Shown: one piece after another, positions 6,137-12,581 of the stretch
Position numbering within the stretch: position 1 is the stretch's first letter
How the letters are laid out: the number at the start of each line of letters is the position of its first letter
NCBI GenBank assembly: GCA_910585825.1
Contig: CAJUEY010000058.1
Coordinates: forward strand, 1-12,581
Length of the DNA stretch: 12,581 nt
Origin: an uncultured Lachnospiraceae bacterium
GTDB lineage: Bacteria; Bacillota; Clostridia; Lachnospirales; Lachnospiraceae
Direction: 5' to 3'
Made by a program: the position numbers and the translations under genes
The notes under the pieces: generated by a model
What the model was told of the DNA's origin: nothing
The model's database searches: none
Seen by the model: only the letters and a program-made list of their open reading frames with translations

Positions 6137-7696
6137 ATGTCTTATACGGCGCTGTACAGAAAATTCCGCCCCCGGGAGTTTTGGGATGTAAAGGGGCAGG
6201 ATCATATTGTTACTACATTGAAGAATCAGATTAAGGCCGACAGAATTGGACATGCATATTTGTTTTGCGGAACAAGAGGAACCGGTAAGACTTCCATTGC
6301 AAAAATATTTGCGACGGCAGTAAATTGCGAGAGCCCGACAGACGGCAGTCCTTGTGGAGAATGTGCTTCCTGTCGGGCTGTTGCCGCGGGCGTTTCCATG
6401 AATGTAATCGAGATTGACGCCGCATCCAATAATGGTGTGGACAGTATCCGTGAAATTCGTGAGGAAGTCGCATATCGTCCTACGGAGGGCCGATATAAGG
6501 TCTACATTATAGATGAAGTGCATATGCTTTCTCCCGGAGCCTTTAATGCGTTGTTAAAAACACTAGAAGAGCCGCCGGCTTATGTCATCTTTATATTGGC
6601 TACTACAGAAGTGCACAAAATACCTGTGACGATTCTGTCAAGATGTCAAAGATATGATTTTAAACGGATTTCAGTGGAGGTCATCTGTGACAGATTAAAA
6701 GAACTTTTGGAAAAAGAGCAGATCGAAGCGGAAGAAAAGGCGGTTCGTTACATTGCAAAGTCTGCGGATGGAGCGATGCGTGATGCGTTAAGCCTGTTAG
6801 ATCAGTGCATTGCATTTTATCCTGGGCAGATGCTGACATACGATTGCGTTCTGGAAATTTTAGGCGCGGTAGATGCTGAGGTATTTAGCAGATTGCTTTG
6901 CAGCATTATGAAACAGGATATACCTGATATTATGGAAACGGTAGAGGATCTGACCGCCGGCGGGCGGGAACTGGGGCAGTTTGTCGTAGATTTTATCTGG
7001 TATTTGAGGAATTTGCTGTTGTTAATAAGTTCTGACGAGATGATTGAAATTCTGGATATGTCTTCGGAGCAGATAAAAAATCTCAGGCAGGAGGCGGAGC
7101 AGATTGACGGGGAAACGTTGATTCGGTATATACGCATATTTTCGGAACTGTCCAACCAGATGAAATATGCCGCTCAGAAGCGGATATTGCTGGAGGTTGC
7201 GCTGATTAAGCTCTGCAGACCGCAAATGGAGACGGATTATGGCTCCCTGATCGGCCGTATTGAGCAGTTGGAGAAGAAATTAGAAGGCGGCGCTGTTGTT
7301 TTTTCGGCAAACAAGCCTTTGGAGGCAGAACCCAAAGCGTCTTTTGCAGAAAAGAAAAAGCCTGTTTTGCAAAAAGCAGTGCCGGAAGATATTGAGCAGA
7401 CAGTCAGAAACTGGAGAAATATTCTTTCAGCGATGCCGGGCCTCTCCCGGAGTTATCTGAGCAAAGCAAGGCTTACGGCTGGGAATGGCAATGAGCTGAT
7501 TCTGGTGTTTGAAGATGAGATGGCCGCGGGTTATTTTGGAAGAGAAGAAGAGCGGAAGCAGTTGGAAAATACAATAGCACAGCAAATCGGCAAACAGGTT
7601 TCGGTGATAATCAAAGAAAAGGAAACAGAGCAGTCCTTTGAAGAAAATTATGTAGATTTGGAACAGGTGATTCATATGGAGATCACCTATGAATAG
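6137..7696 (+). CDS. dnaX: DNA polymerase III subunits gamma/tau (clamp loader)
   Basis: The 519-residue AAA+ ATPase opens the sliding clamp and loads it on DNA at the replication fork. Visible parts are the family start SYTALYRKFRP, Walker A GTRGTGKT (45-52), zinc Cys C64, C73, C76 and C79, Walker B YIIDEVH (123-129), sensor 1 LATTE (154-158) and the SRC finger (168-170). The clamp-loader collar ends near 370; the rest is a short, charged linker and a C-terminal domain. It is slightly shorter than the Bacillus protein (about 563). GAGGA at 6126-6130 supports the start. It lies 18 bases after the phosphofructokinase, so probably one transcript. No E. coli-type frameshift heptamer A AAA AAG was found in frame. 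Confidence 0.97.
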   Translation: MSYTALYRKFRPREFWDVKGQDHIVTTLKNQIKADRIGHAYLFCGTRGTGKTSIAKIFATAVNCESPTDGSPCGECASCRAVAAGVSMNVIEIDAASNNGVDSIREIREEVAYRPTEGRYKVYIIDEVHMLSPGAFNALLKTLEEPPAYVIFILATTEVHKIPVTILSRCQRYDFKRISVEVICDRLKELLEKEQIEAEEKAVRYIAKSADGAMRDALSLLDQCIAFYPGQMLTYDCVLEILGAVDAEVFSRLLCSIMKQDIPDIMETVEDLTAGGRELGQFVVDFIWYLRNLLLLISSDEMIEILDMSSEQIKNLRQEAEQIDGETLIRYIRIFSELSNQMKYAAQKRILLEVALIKLCRPQMETDYGSLIGRIEQLEKKLEGGAVVFSANKPLEAEPKASFAEKKKPVLQKAVPEDIEQTVRNWRNILSAMPGLSRSYLSKARLTAGNGNELILVFEDEMAAGYFGREEERKQLENTIAQQIGKQVSVIIKEKETEQSFEENYVDLEQVIHMEITYE

Positions 7697-7717
7697 GCAA
7701 CAGGAGGAATATGTAAA

Positions 7718-8071
7718 ATGGCAAAAAGAGGTGGATTTCCTGGAGGAATGCCCGGAAACATGAACAATCTAATGAAACAGGCGCAGAGAATGCAGAGGCA
7801 GATGGAAGAGGCGCAAAAAGAACTGGAAGAAAAAGAAATAACGGCATCTGCAGGAGGCGGAGCGGTAGAAGTGACGGTGTCCGGCAAGAAAGAGGTTACA
7901 AAAATCAAATTGTCTGAAGAAGTAGTAGATCCGGATGATATTGAGATGCTGGAAGATCTGATCATGGCAGCTGTAAATGAGGCTTTTCGTCAGCTGGAAG
8001 AAGTTTCTGCAGAGTCTATGGCGAAAATAACGGGAGGAATAGGCGGAGGCTTAGGCGGCCTGCCGTTTTAG
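7718..8071 (+). CDS. ybaB: YbaB/EbfC nucleoid-associated protein
   Basis: The 117-residue small DNA-binding protein forms dimers, binds duplex DNA and helps shape the nucleoid; in many bacteria its gene lies between dnaX and recR, as here. Marks are a Gly/Met-rich start (FPGGMPGNMNNLMKQAQ), a long amphipathic helix to about residue 42, the central ITASAGGGAVEVTVSGK strand pair (43-59) and a Gly-rich end. AGGAGG at 7702-7707 lies 10 bases before this start. An ATG at 7711 is followed at once by TAA and is not used. Confidence 0.96.
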   Translation: MAKRGGFPGGMPGNMNNLMKQAQRMQRQMEEAQKELEEKEITASAGGGAVEVTVSGKKEVTKIKLSEEVVDPDDIEMLEDLIMAAVNEAFRQLEEVSAESMAKITGGIGGGLGGLPF

Positions 8072-8083
8072 AGGCGGTTTTTT

Positions 8084-8680
8084 ATGGATTATTACAGTAA
8101 CCAGATCAATCGGCTGGTGGAGGAATTGGCAAGTCTGCCGGGAATCGGAAGCAAGTCTGCGCAGAGGCTTGCGTTTCACATTTTGAATATGCCCAGAGAA
8201 AATGTAGAAAAACTCTCTCTGGCAATTACAGAGGCCAGGAATAACGTACAGTATTGCAGAGAATGCTTTACGTTAACAGACAATGAAATTTGTCCTATTT
8301 GCAAGAATGACGAACGGGATCACCGCACAATTATGGTGGTAGAAAACAGCAGAGATCTGGCGGCATATGAGAAAACCGGTCAATATAAAGGAGTTTACCA
8401 TGTTTTGCAGGGAGCCATTTCCCCCATGCTTGGAATAGGGCCCGGAGACATCCGTCTGAAAGAACTGCTGCAGCGTTTGCAGCAGGAAGTAGACGAGGTG
8501 ATTATAGCCACAAACTCAAGCCTGGAGGGTGAAACAACGGCAATGTACATCAGTAAACTGGTGAAACCCACAGGAATCAAAGTGACACGAATCGCCAGCG
8601 GTGTTCCGGTGGGAGGAGACCTGGAATATATAGATGAAGTGACACTGCTTAGAGCGTTAGAGGGAAGAAAAGAACTTTAA
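8084..8680 (+). CDS. recR: Recombination protein RecR
   Basis: The 198-residue, full-length protein works with RecF and RecO to load RecA on gapped DNA. Domains in order are a helix-hairpin-helix (LPGIGSKSAQRLAFHI, 18-33), a zinc finger with C58, C61, C70 and C73, a Toprim domain (about 82-175; E87 in VVENSRD; SLEGETTA at 146-153) and a C-terminal tail with SGVPVGGDLEYIDEVTL. It is 12 bases after ybaB, with a modest GAGGCGG ribosome binding site, and is the last gene before a strong terminator. Confidence 0.98.
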   Translation: MDYYSNQINRLVEELASLPGIGSKSAQRLAFHILNMPRENVEKLSLAITEARNNVQYCRECFTLTDNEICPICKNDERDHRTIMVVENSRDLAAYEKTGQYKGVYHVLQGAISPMLGIGPGDIRLKELLQRLQQEVDEVIIATNSSLEGETTAMYISKLVKPTGIKVTRIASGVPVGGDLEYIDEVTLLRALEGRKEL

Positions 8681-8683
8681 AGG

Positions 8684-8721
8684 AAAAGCACGTTGGATTT
8701 TAGAATCTGACGTGCTTTTTT
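8684..8721 (+). terminator. Terminator after recR
   Basis: A 15-bp stem (8684-8698 with 8705-8719, two G-U pairs) has the 6-nt loop TTTAGA and runs into TTTTTT. It starts 3 bases after the recR stop and should end the pfk-dnaX-ybaB-recR transcript. Confidence 0.92.
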
Positions 8722-8779
8722 GTCGATATATTTTTACTTCTGCTACCAAGGATTTGCAAAAAATTCAGTTCTTTTATGC

Positions 8780-8943
8780 TAGAGTGTGTTTGAAAATTCA
8801 TTCCTGCCATCTGCATGCCCCGCTTAGCGGCATATTTACACCAGATTCGGTCAGTGCAGCCCGCTGCGTCTCCCTAATTTGGTACAAATCTCCCGCTAAG
8901 CAGGTCATACATCTGGCAGAAAGCAATTTTTAAACACGCTCTA
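8780..8943. mobile_element. 160-bp foldback (MITE-like) element with TA flanks
   Basis: The ends read TAGAGTGTGTTT (8780-8791) and AAACACGCTCTA (8932-8943), and the two halves are imperfect complements all the way in. Examples are CTGCCA (8804-8809) with TGGCAG (8914-8919), CCGCTTAGCGG (8820-8830) with CCCGCTAAGCAGG (8892-8904), and GCAGC (8856-8860) with GCTGC (8863-8867). All pairs share the centre 8861.5. TA flanks each end, as after insertion by IS630/Tc1-type transposases. It has no real coding sequence. The stretch from 8722 to 9064 holds this element, about 58 bases of AT-rich DNA before it, and a leader of about 120 bases after it with no clear promoter. Confidence 0.8.
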
Positions 8944-9064
8944 AGGTGAAAACCAGAAACCAGGAAATGATGGACAGGCTGTGACGGTGGAAGTTGGATT
9001 TTGCTGCTGCAAGGCAAAATGCCAGGCAGTGATGAGATCAGAATAAAGGAAGAAGGAGTAGGAA

Positions 9065-10345
9065 ATGATCGAAATTATACAGCAGACAGTAAAAACAGAA
9101 GATAATCTGGAATGTAAACTTCCGAAAAATATACGTCAGATTGGAAATCCAGAGAAAGATTTTCGGATTTATATGGAAGATTATGTTTATACATATCTTC
9201 ATCCTGCACAGATTCCCGGTATGGAAATCGGCATCTTGCCGAGGCTTTTGATACTGGTGGGTGAGATCAATCATTTTTCTGACAGAAGCTGCGCATTTAT
9301 CAGCGGGGCCATTCAGGTGGAAAATAAAGAATATCCAGAAAGCGTACCAGAGCTGAATGACAAAACCTGGCGGCGGATACATACAGAAATGCAGAGGTTT
9401 TTTGACAAATGCGACATTGTGGGCTGGGTATTGGATGTTCCGGGTAATGCACTTGAAGTAACGGTAGAAATGGAAAATATTCACCGGCAGAATTTTGTCA
9501 ATCAATTTCAATTTTTCTTTTTAATGGATTCAGAGGAGAGGGAAGAGGCTTTTTACACCTGGAAGGATGGGAGGCTGGCAAGGAAAGACGGATATTTTAT
9601 TTATTATGAAAAAAATCCCCAGATGCAGGAATATATGATCAGCAGGAGGGAAGAAATGTATGGGGATAAGGCTCCGAGGGAAGAAGTGGAGGATCAGGCG
9701 GCAAAAAATTACCGCGCTATGATGCAGGAAAAGAAAAAGCGGGCTTATAAGCGGGGGACGGGAATTTTATCTTATTTAAGCTCCATGTTAATGGTAGTAA
9801 TATTGTGCTCTGTCAGTGTAATCCTTTTGAAAAATATCAGGCGGATGGACAATATGGAGCAGACCATATCCGTAATGTCTATGGCAATGGAATCTACCGA
9901 GCAGGAAAAAGAAAATGAAGAAAACCATGTTGCAGTGGAGACAATCAAAGGAAATATCCTTCCGGTGGATGAGGAAATTCCCGCAGAAAATACATCCCCT
10001 GACCAGGAAAATCTACAGGAGAAAACTCCGGCAGAAGATACTGTGCCGGAAGAAGTGGCGCTGCCGGAGGAAACACCTGAAAATGCAGACGAGCCTGTCG
10101 GTTTAGCAGACGAGCAAAAGGCTTCGGGGGCAGAAACTGTTCCGGATACAATGCCGTCTGCTGCCGAAACGGCAGAAAGCTACCAGAAACAAGGATATTA
10201 TATTGTGCAGGCAGGGGACAGCCTGCGGCAAATCAGTTACAATATTTATCAAAATTATACTATGATAGAAAAAATCTGTGAAGTAAATGGAATTGAAAAT
10301 CAGGATTCCATTTATATTGGACAAAAAATTATCCTTCCGGAATGA
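9065..10345 (+). CDS. Degenerate MPN/JAMM-like, membrane-anchored LysM protein
   Basis: The 426-residue protein is built in four parts. An N-terminal domain (about 33-185) resembles the MPN/JAMM fold: IVGW (118-121), PG (126-127), HRQNFVNQFQF and the closing GRLARKDGYFIYY (169-181). The metal motif H-x-H-x7-S-x2-D is gone (L123, V125, T133 and M136 in its place). A basic stretch KKKRAYKR (223-230) precedes one membrane segment (232-256), so the N-domain is predicted inside and the rest outside. A Glu/Pro-rich spacer (about 276-372) leads to one LysM domain (378-425: YYIVQAGDSLRQI to IYIGQKIILPE) for binding peptidoglycan. AAGGAG at 9053-9058 supports the start. The JAMM assignment is by eye; LysM and topology are firmer. 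Confidence 0.82.
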   Translation: MIEIIQQTVKTEDNLECKLPKNIRQIGNPEKDFRIYMEDYVYTYLHPAQIPGMEIGILPRLLILVGEINHFSDRSCAFISGAIQVENKEYPESVPELNDKTWRRIHTEMQRFFDKCDIVGWVLDVPGNALEVTVEMENIHRQNFVNQFQFFFLMDSEEREEAFYTWKDGRLARKDGYFIYYEKNPQMQEYMISRREEMYGDKAPREEVEDQAAKNYRAMMQEKKKRAYKRGTGILSYLSSMLMVVILCSVSVILLKNIRRMDNMEQTISVMSMAMESTEQEKENEENHVAVETIKGNILPVDEEIPAENTSPDQENLQEKTPAEDTVPEEVALPEETPENADEPVGLADEQKASGAETVPDTMPSAAETAESYQKQGYYIVQAGDSLRQISYNIYQNYTMIEKICEVNGIENQDSIYIGQKIILPE

Positions 10346-10354
10346 AAGTTGTGC

Positions 10355-10360
10355 TATAAT
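10355..10360 (+). promoter_or_regulatory. Promoter before DUF5711 gene (extended -10)
   Basis: A TATAAT preceded by TGC makes an extended -10; the matching -35 position (10332-10337, TCCTTC) is poor and lies within the end of the LysM gene. It could give the DUF5711 and CvpA genes extra transcription apart from the LysM gene. Confidence 0.6.
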
Positions 10361-10395
10361 AAAAAACGAGTTTATACATTTAGGAGTAAAAAGAA

Positions 10396-11589
10396 ATGAC
10401 GGACATAAGAAAAGAAGAATTTCAGACAATAGAAACAGATCTGGAAGAGATGAAAGAAAAAATACGAAAACATCGGAAACGGATTGTGATTCGCATAGCT
10501 GCAGCAGTCGTTTCTGTTGCAGTCCTAATAGCCGCAGCGGGGATTTATTTTCAATTAAAAGAATATAAAGGATACGAAGTAGCCTCAGAAATAGAGCGCA
10601 GTGACAGCGAGGCGACAAAATACGAAATTTTTTCAGGCAATATCCTTCGATATAATAATGACGGAGCTTTTTATGCGGATTTTACGGATAATCTGATTTG
10701 GAATCAAGCCTTTGAAATGCAGAATCCCCATGTGGATATTTGTGAAAATTATGCAGTAATTGCAGATTTGCAGGGGACGCAGATATACATAATGAATACC
10801 GACGGTATGCAGGGGGAGATTAAAACAAACAGACCGATTGAAGGCGTGTGCATAGCAAATCAGGGAACGGTTGCAGTGCTGACTCAGGCAGACGGAATCA
10901 GTTATCTGGAACTTTATAACAGAAAGGGGGAAAATCTTGCTTCCGGAGAAATTCATGTGGCAAACAGCGGTTATCCCTTGGACATTGCTCTTTCCAATGA
11001 TGCGAACAAGCTGGCGGTTTCCATTTTGGATATAGGGAAGGGAAAGGCCGAGACAACGGTTGCTTTTTATAATTTTGGTTCCGTAGGTCAAAATGAGATT
11101 GACAATATCGTGAGCAGTTATTCCTATGATGATACGATCATACCGCAAATTGATTTTATCACAAATGACAGAATGATCGCATTTGGAGATAACAAAGTAA
11201 TTCTTTTTGAAGGAGCGCAAAAACCGGAAGAAACAGAATCCTTAAAACTGGAAAAAGAAATAAAAAGCATATTTTTCGACGCAGATTATTTTGGGCTTGT
11301 GTCTGACAGCGGTGATGCAGGCAATCATCATAAGATGGAAGTTTATGATATGAATATGAGGCTGCGTTTGGAAAAAGAATATACTATGCCGTATCAGTAC
11401 ATAGAACTTTTGGAAAATCATGAAATCTGTATCCGAAACGAATACCAGTGTGAAATATACACGCTGCGCGGCACAAAAAAATTTGCATACAAATTTGACG
11501 ATGCATTATATAAGATATTTTCAAACGGCAAAGGAAGAAGATATACTTTTATTTTAGACGGCGTCATAGAAAAAGTCAGGTTAAAATAG
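10396..11589 (+). CDS. DUF5711-type membrane-anchored propeller-like protein
   Basis: The 397-residue protein has a charged cytoplasmic N-terminus ending in KIRKHRKR (22-29), one membrane segment (30-53) and a long outside domain (about 75-397). That domain consists of repeated short beta strands, such as FYADFTDNLIW, NYAVIADLQGTQIYIMNTDG, DIALSNDANKLAVSI and RMIAFGDNKVILFEG. The spacing of 'value now visible / strand / turn' units suggests a beta-propeller like WD40 or PQQ repeats. It best matches the DUF5711 family of Clostridia, by recall rather than search. TAGGAG (10381-10386) gives the start. It is followed 9 bases later by the CvpA gene. Function is unknown; a scaffold or ligand-binding role at the cell surface is a guess. 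Confidence 0.8.
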   Translation: MTDIRKEEFQTIETDLEEMKEKIRKHRKRIVIRIAAAVVSVAVLIAAAGIYFQLKEYKGYEVASEIERSDSEATKYEIFSGNILRYNNDGAFYADFTDNLIWNQAFEMQNPHVDICENYAVIADLQGTQIYIMNTDGMQGEIKTNRPIEGVCIANQGTVAVLTQADGISYLELYNRKGENLASGEIHVANSGYPLDIALSNDANKLAVSILDIGKGKAETTVAFYNFGSVGQNEIDNIVSSYSYDDTIIPQIDFITNDRMIAFGDNKVILFEGAQKPEETESLKLEKEIKSIFFDADYFGLVSDSGDAGNHHKMEVYDMNMRLRLEKEYTMPYQYIELLENHEICIRNEYQCEIYTLRGTKKFAYKFDDALYKIFSNGKGRRYTFILDGVIEKVRLK

Positions 11590-11598
11590 GGGGTATCT

Positions 11599-12309
11599 AT
11601 GAACGTATTGGAAATATTTGTATTTGGCATAATTGCAGTCTGCGCGTTGGTTGGATATATTACGGGATTTCTTCGGACAATCTATTCTCTTTTTGCCGGA
11701 GTGCTGGTGCTTGCTTTTGTAACATGGGCAACGCCTCAGGTGACGGTTTTTCTGGAAGAGAATACAGGGTTTGGACAGATTGTACAAGATAAATGCGTGG
11801 ATTATATTCAAGAAATTGCAAGAGAAAAGATCAGTGCGGGTGCAGGGGAATATCAAAAAGAACTGCAATCAGGGAACGAAGGGCTCCAGAGTTTTCTGCC
11901 GAAGGAATTGGTGGAAGAGATTGCCGGCTATGCTGCAAATACGGCAGGAGATGTGTTGGAAGAAACTGGAATTTATGAGGAAATTGCGGGAGTAGTTTCT
12001 CATTATATTATAGAAGGGCTGGCTTTTCTGTTTATGATGATAGTTGGAGGAGTGCTGATCCACTGGATTGCGCATGTACTGGATTTGGCAGCCCGTTTTC
12101 CGGCTTTAAAAGGGCCGAATAAAATAATGGGAGCTGTATTGGGAGCGACAAAAGGATTGTTTCTGGTATGGATTATCTTTTTTGTTTTGACTATGCTGGG
12201 GGGAGGAGCCCAGAATCCCCTGCTTTCTTATATAGAAGAGAGCAGAGCATTGCATTTTTTGTATCAGAACAATATTTTACTCTGGATCATTATGGGATTC
12301 ATGAAGTAA
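11599..12309 (+). CDS. CvpA-family membrane protein
   Basis: The 236-residue integral membrane protein has hydrophobic segments near 4-22, 27-45, 138-160, 178-201 and 225-235. The family opening is seen in LVGYITGFLRTIYSLFAGVL (17-36), and GPNKIMGAVLGATKGLFLVWIIFF (173-196) is the typical second half. CvpA in E. coli is needed for colicin V production and affects the envelope; its action is unknown. A hydrophilic region (about 50-137) is longer than in the E. coli protein (162 residues). A GGGGG ribosome binding site (11589-11593) overlaps the stop of the DUF5711 gene, so the two are one transcript. Confidence 0.88.
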   Translation: MNVLEIFVFGIIAVCALVGYITGFLRTIYSLFAGVLVLAFVTWATPQVTVFLEENTGFGQIVQDKCVDYIQEIAREKISAGAGEYQKELQSGNEGLQSFLPKELVEEIAGYAANTAGDVLEETGIYEEIAGVVSHYIIEGLAFLFMMIVGGVLIHWIAHVLDLAARFPALKGPNKIMGAVLGATKGLFLVWIIFFVLTMLGGGAQNPLLSYIEESRALHFLYQNNILLWIIMGFMK

Positions 12310-12327
12310 GGGGATAAAAATCAGTAA

Positions 12328-12391
12328 ACGAAAAATGCAACAGGCGGCAGGCCGTTTAAAGTTGCCTGAGGGCAAGGGAGGACTGCCTTTT
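12328..12391 (+). terminator. Possible weak terminator after the CvpA gene
   Basis: This GC-rich stretch can form several competing short hairpins (for example TTGCC-TGAG-GGCAA at 12362-12375, or GGCAG near 12338 with CTGCC at 12383-12387). It is followed by TTTTC. No single stable stem with a long T-run stands out. Something must separate the CvpA transcript from the next promoter, so termination here is plausible but weakly supported. Confidence 0.3.
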
Positions 12392-12440
12392 CAACAATTT
12401 ATATATTGGATTTTGTCAATCGGCGGGTGATTGGCAGGGG

Positions 12441-12456
12441 GTGAACGGTAACGAAT
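12441..12456. repeat. Half copy of the palindromic repeat
   Basis: GTGAACGGTAACGAAT differs by one base from GTGAACAGTAACGAAT at 44-59, the right arm of the palindrome near the window start. The opposite arm is absent here. It lies 43 bases before the -35 of the downstream promoter. Confidence 0.6.
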
Positions 12457-12459
12457 AAT

Positions 12460-12528
12460 CGCAAAAAATGAAAAAAATGAAAAAACAGGAAAAAAGTAGT
12501 TGACAAAGGGTTGGAGGCGTGCTATCAT
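12460..12528 (+). promoter_or_regulatory. rRNA-operon-type promoter with A-tract UP element
   Basis: The -35 TTGACA (12500-12505) and -10 TATCAT (12523-12528) are 17 bp apart, with TGC just before the -10. Upstream, 12461-12498 is nearly all A with A-runs in rough helical phase, like an UP element that binds the polymerase alpha subunits. Such strength is typical of stable RNA genes. Confidence 0.85.
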
Positions 12529-12534
12529 AATCTA

Positions 12535-12581
12535 GCTGTCGCACGAAAGGCGGCGGGAACGGACCATGACAACTGAACAGT
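12535..12581 (+). other. Start of a probable 16S rRNA operon leader (cut by window end)
   Basis: After the promoter, the transcript runs to GACAACTGAACAGT at the last bases, a string typical of leaders and spacers next to Firmicutes 16S/23S genes. No coding start with a ribosome binding site is seen. The mature rRNA would begin beyond the window, so the call rests on the promoter and this leader motif only. Confidence 0.65.

Noticed and set aside
5420..6523. Minus-strand open frames opposite pfk and dnaX
   Set aside because: They are shadows of conserved plus-strand genes, rich in Cys, Ile and His with no recognisable domain.
7345..7460. A possible programmed -1 frameshift in dnaX making a short gamma form
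   Set aside because: The nearest in-frame site is G AAA AAG rather than A AAA AAG. No convincing stimulatory hairpin or upstream Shine-Dalgarno was seen. The early -1 stop alone is not evidence.
8712..8933. A 73-codon open frame between recR and the LysM gene
   Set aside because: It runs through the terminator tail and the foldback element, has no ribosome site and shows no protein-like composition.
8999..9019. Small hairpin TTTTGC/GCAAAA before the LysM gene
   Set aside because: Only six pairs, with no T-run and too short to be called a terminator or riboswitch.
1..12581. CRISPR arrays, phage genes or complete insertion sequences
   Set aside because: No regularly spaced repeats and no transposase, integrase or phage structural proteins are seen; the only mobile-type signal is the foldback element.

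Overview
The window looks like chromosomal DNA from a low-to-moderate GC Gram-positive anaerobe of the Clostridia, most likely Lachnospiraceae. The grounds are a long Firmicutes-type SRP RNA with an Alu domain, strong AGGAGG ribosome binding sites, consensus TTGACA/TATAAT promoters, a tRNA without encoded CCA, a dnaX-ybaB-recR cluster, and membrane proteins of the DUF4097/PspC and DUF5711/CvpA types. The taxonomic call is inference; no 16S gene body lies inside the window.

Layout, left to right. (1) 1-440: a 41-bp palindrome, a near-consensus promoter, the SRP RNA gene and a bidirectional terminator shared with the convergent gene. (2) 449-1972, minus: a PutP-type sodium/proline symporter. 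(3) 1973-2149: a divergent regulatory region with promoters both ways and several short inverted and direct repeats. (4) 2150-4767, plus: a tightly coupled five-gene operon, PadR regulator / HAAS (DUF1700) membrane protein / DUF4097 surface protein / PspC / YgjP-like zinc metallopeptidase, with two ATGA overlaps. (5) 4776-4923: a tRNA-Ser(CGA) gene on the minus strand with its own promoter and terminator. (6) 4963-8721, plus: a probable operon of an atypical 6-phosphofructokinase, dnaX, ybaB and recR, ending in a strong terminator. (7) 8722-9064: an intergenic stretch that is mostly one 160-bp foldback (MITE-like) element flanked by TA. (8) 9065-12309, plus: three envelope genes of poorly known function. 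They encode a protein with a degenerate MPN/JAMM-like cytoplasmic domain, a membrane segment and an outside LysM; a membrane-anchored DUF5711 propeller-like protein; and a CvpA-family membrane protein. (9) 12310-12581: a structured spacer, then an A-rich UP-like tract, a strong promoter and the start of a leader typical of Firmicutes rRNA operons, cut by the window end.

How the parts fit. dnaX (clamp loader), ybaB and recR (recombinational repair) are a conserved bacterial replication/repair group; here pfk sits upstream at 18 bp and probably shares the transcript. The PadR group reads as a self-regulated envelope-response operon: the small repressor probably acts at repeats overlapping its own promoter and controls membrane and surface proteins. 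The last three protein genes all place domains at or across the membrane and may form one cell-envelope unit.

Most of the window is ordinary core genome. The parts most worth a second look are the degenerate JAMM-LysM protein and its neighbours, the foldback element upstream of it, the phosphofructokinase with mixed specificity residues, and a shared repeat placed about 40 bp upstream of both stable-RNA promoters.
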